From Cohnella phaseoli (GTDB taxonomy: Bacteria; Bacillota; Bacilli; Paenibacillales; Paenibacillaceae), in assembly GCF_003386235.1 (NCBI RefSeq), contig NZ_QRDZ01000002.1, forward strand, positions 62,001 to 126,000: a stretch of 64,000 nt of DNA. Direction: 5' to 3'. The notes beneath the pieces were generated by a model, which was given only the letters and a program-made list of their open reading frames with translations, searched no databases and was not told the DNA's origin. Made by a program: the position numbers and the translations under genes. Below are positions 63,251 to 64,000 of this stretch, piece after piece. The stretch's first letter is position 1; every line of letters starts with the position of its first letter.

Positions 63251-64000
63251 TCAATCGTCCGGGCTTTCCCGCAGGAAATCCTTCTGAAGAGATGTCCCTC
63301 TAAGCTTCTTATTGCGAATAAGCGTTGACGGATCGTCTCCGAGCATTCCGGCGGTCAGCACTGCGCCCTCGCCAAATTTGTCTCTGAGCGCGTCCATGGC
63401 GGTCATCAGCCGCTGCTTTTTCGGTTCCTCCTCATAGGTGAACAGATCGAGCTGCAGCGGCGTATCCTGCTTTGGAGACAGGCTTTGTAGCGTAATGCCA
63501 AGCAGCCTGACCGGCTTGCCCTCCTTCCAATGCGAATCCATCAGCTTGCAGGCCAGCTCGTAGACGTCATTCGCCGCTTCCGTCGGCACAGGCAGCGTAA
63601 ACGAGCGTGTGATGGTGCGCATATCCGGATCCCGGATCGTAATCTGCACGGTCTGGCATACCATCCGTTGACGACGAAGCCTCCGGGTCGTCTGATCGGC
63701 CAGATTAAGCAGCACGCGGCGATATTGATCTCGTTCGGTCAAGTCGGCCGGAAGCGTCGTCGTATGGCCTATCGATTTGGGCGCTTCATGAAGCGGCTCG
63801 ACCGGCGCGTAGTCAATGCCGTTAGCCGCATTTTTCATCCAGCTGCCGTACACGCCGAATCGATCGATGAGCATCTTCTCGTCGGCCGCGGCCAGCTCTC
63901 CGATCGTGCGGATGTTCAGCTTGAGCAGCTTATCCGCCGTTCGAGCCCCTACTCCGTACAACGCCTGACACGGCTTCCCCCACAACAGCGCAGGCATATC
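63251..64000 (-). CDS. dinB: DNA polymerase IV (Y-family), N-terminal part outside window
   Basis: 249 residues at least are visible, open to the window edge. The helix-hairpin-helix of the thumb (KPCQALYGVGARTADKLLKLNIRTIGEL) and the little-finger domain (SIGHTTTLPADLTERDQYRRVLLNLADQTTRRLRRQRM; VRLLGITLQSLSP; LDLFTYEEEPKKQRL) are seen. The catalytic palm with the acidic triad lies beyond base 64000. It copies past damaged DNA. The clamp-binding-like QLDLF motif is present. Confidence 0.92.
   Translation of the reverse strand, partial: DMPALLWGKPCQALYGVGARTADKLLKLNIRTIGELAAADEKMLIDRFGVYGSWMKNAANGIDYAPVEPLHEAPKSIGHTTTLPADLTERDQYRRVLLNLADQTTRRLRRQRMVCQTVQITIRDPDMRTITRSFTLPVPTEAANDVYELACKLMDSHWKEGKPVRLLGITLQSLSPKQDTPLQLDLFTYEEEPKKQRLMTAMDALRDKFGEGAVLTAGMLGDDPSTLIRNKKLRGTSLQKDFLRESPDD

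Overview
The window is chromosomal DNA of a spore-forming, Gram-positive member of the Paenibacillaceae (Paenibacillus/Cohnella-like). Evidence: a sporulenol-type terpene cyclase, a YjcZ-family sporulation microprotein, an exosporium-style collagen-like protein, three YesM/YesN-type two-component proteins pairs or halves tied to sugar ABC importers, SLH-anchored surface protein, B. subtilis-like yhaO/yhaN, strong AGGAGG ribosome sites and frequent TTG/GTG starts. Nothing in it looks like a prophage, plasmid, IS element or CRISPR array.

Layout. 1-420: start of a collagen-like protein running off the left edge. 0.5-4.3 kb: DoxX protein and MarR regulator, divergent across a Fur box from a Btr-like AraC/substrate-binding fusion regulator and, behind a second Fur box, a ferric-siderophore binding lipoprotein. 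4.4-7.1 kb: uridine-kinase-like P-loop protein and sqhC. 7.1-17.7 kb: one long minus-strand series: sugar ABC importer (binding protein frameshifted, two permeases), a Tat-signal beta-helix protein, an SLH/beta-propeller surface protein, tatA, then a 42-bp repeat cluster and tatC; its YesM/YesN pair lies divergently (17.9-21.2 kb). 21.4-24.4 kb: TetR, TIM-barrel protein and Old Yellow Enzyme, with a shared palindromic operator. 24.5-26.4 kb: decayed HxlR regulator, tRNA-Leu(CAG), two small conserved proteins, xpt. 27.4-35.3 kb: a GH30 glycosidase operon with its own ABC importer and two-component pair. 35.6-42.4 kb: YkvI-like transporter, then glycosyltransferase-yhaO-yhaN. 42.6-50.4 kb: diguanylate cyclase, hydroxyacid dehydrogenase, YjcZ, HAD phosphatase, RsuA-type pseudouridine synthase, thioredoxin plus PCYCGC lipoprotein, alarmone synthetase, pyrD and a small membrane protein. 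50.4-55.7 kb: L,D-transpeptidase and cysJI sulfite reductase. 55.9-62.7 kb: NHL/copper-amine-oxidase-domain protein and FecR-domain protein, separated by ten 50-51 bp repeats from a CHASE2 adenylate cyclase. 62.9-64 kb: ferredoxin and the C-terminal part of DNA polymerase IV.

Themes. Two independent carbohydrate uptake modules each carry a dedicated sensor kinase/response regulator. Tat export genes sit next to a protein with a clear twin-arginine signal. The least explained parts are the two tandem-repeat clusters and the FecR/NHL/CHASE2-cyclase neighbourhood, which looks like an envelope-to-cAMP signalling unit. All calls are from reading the sequence; no database search was run.
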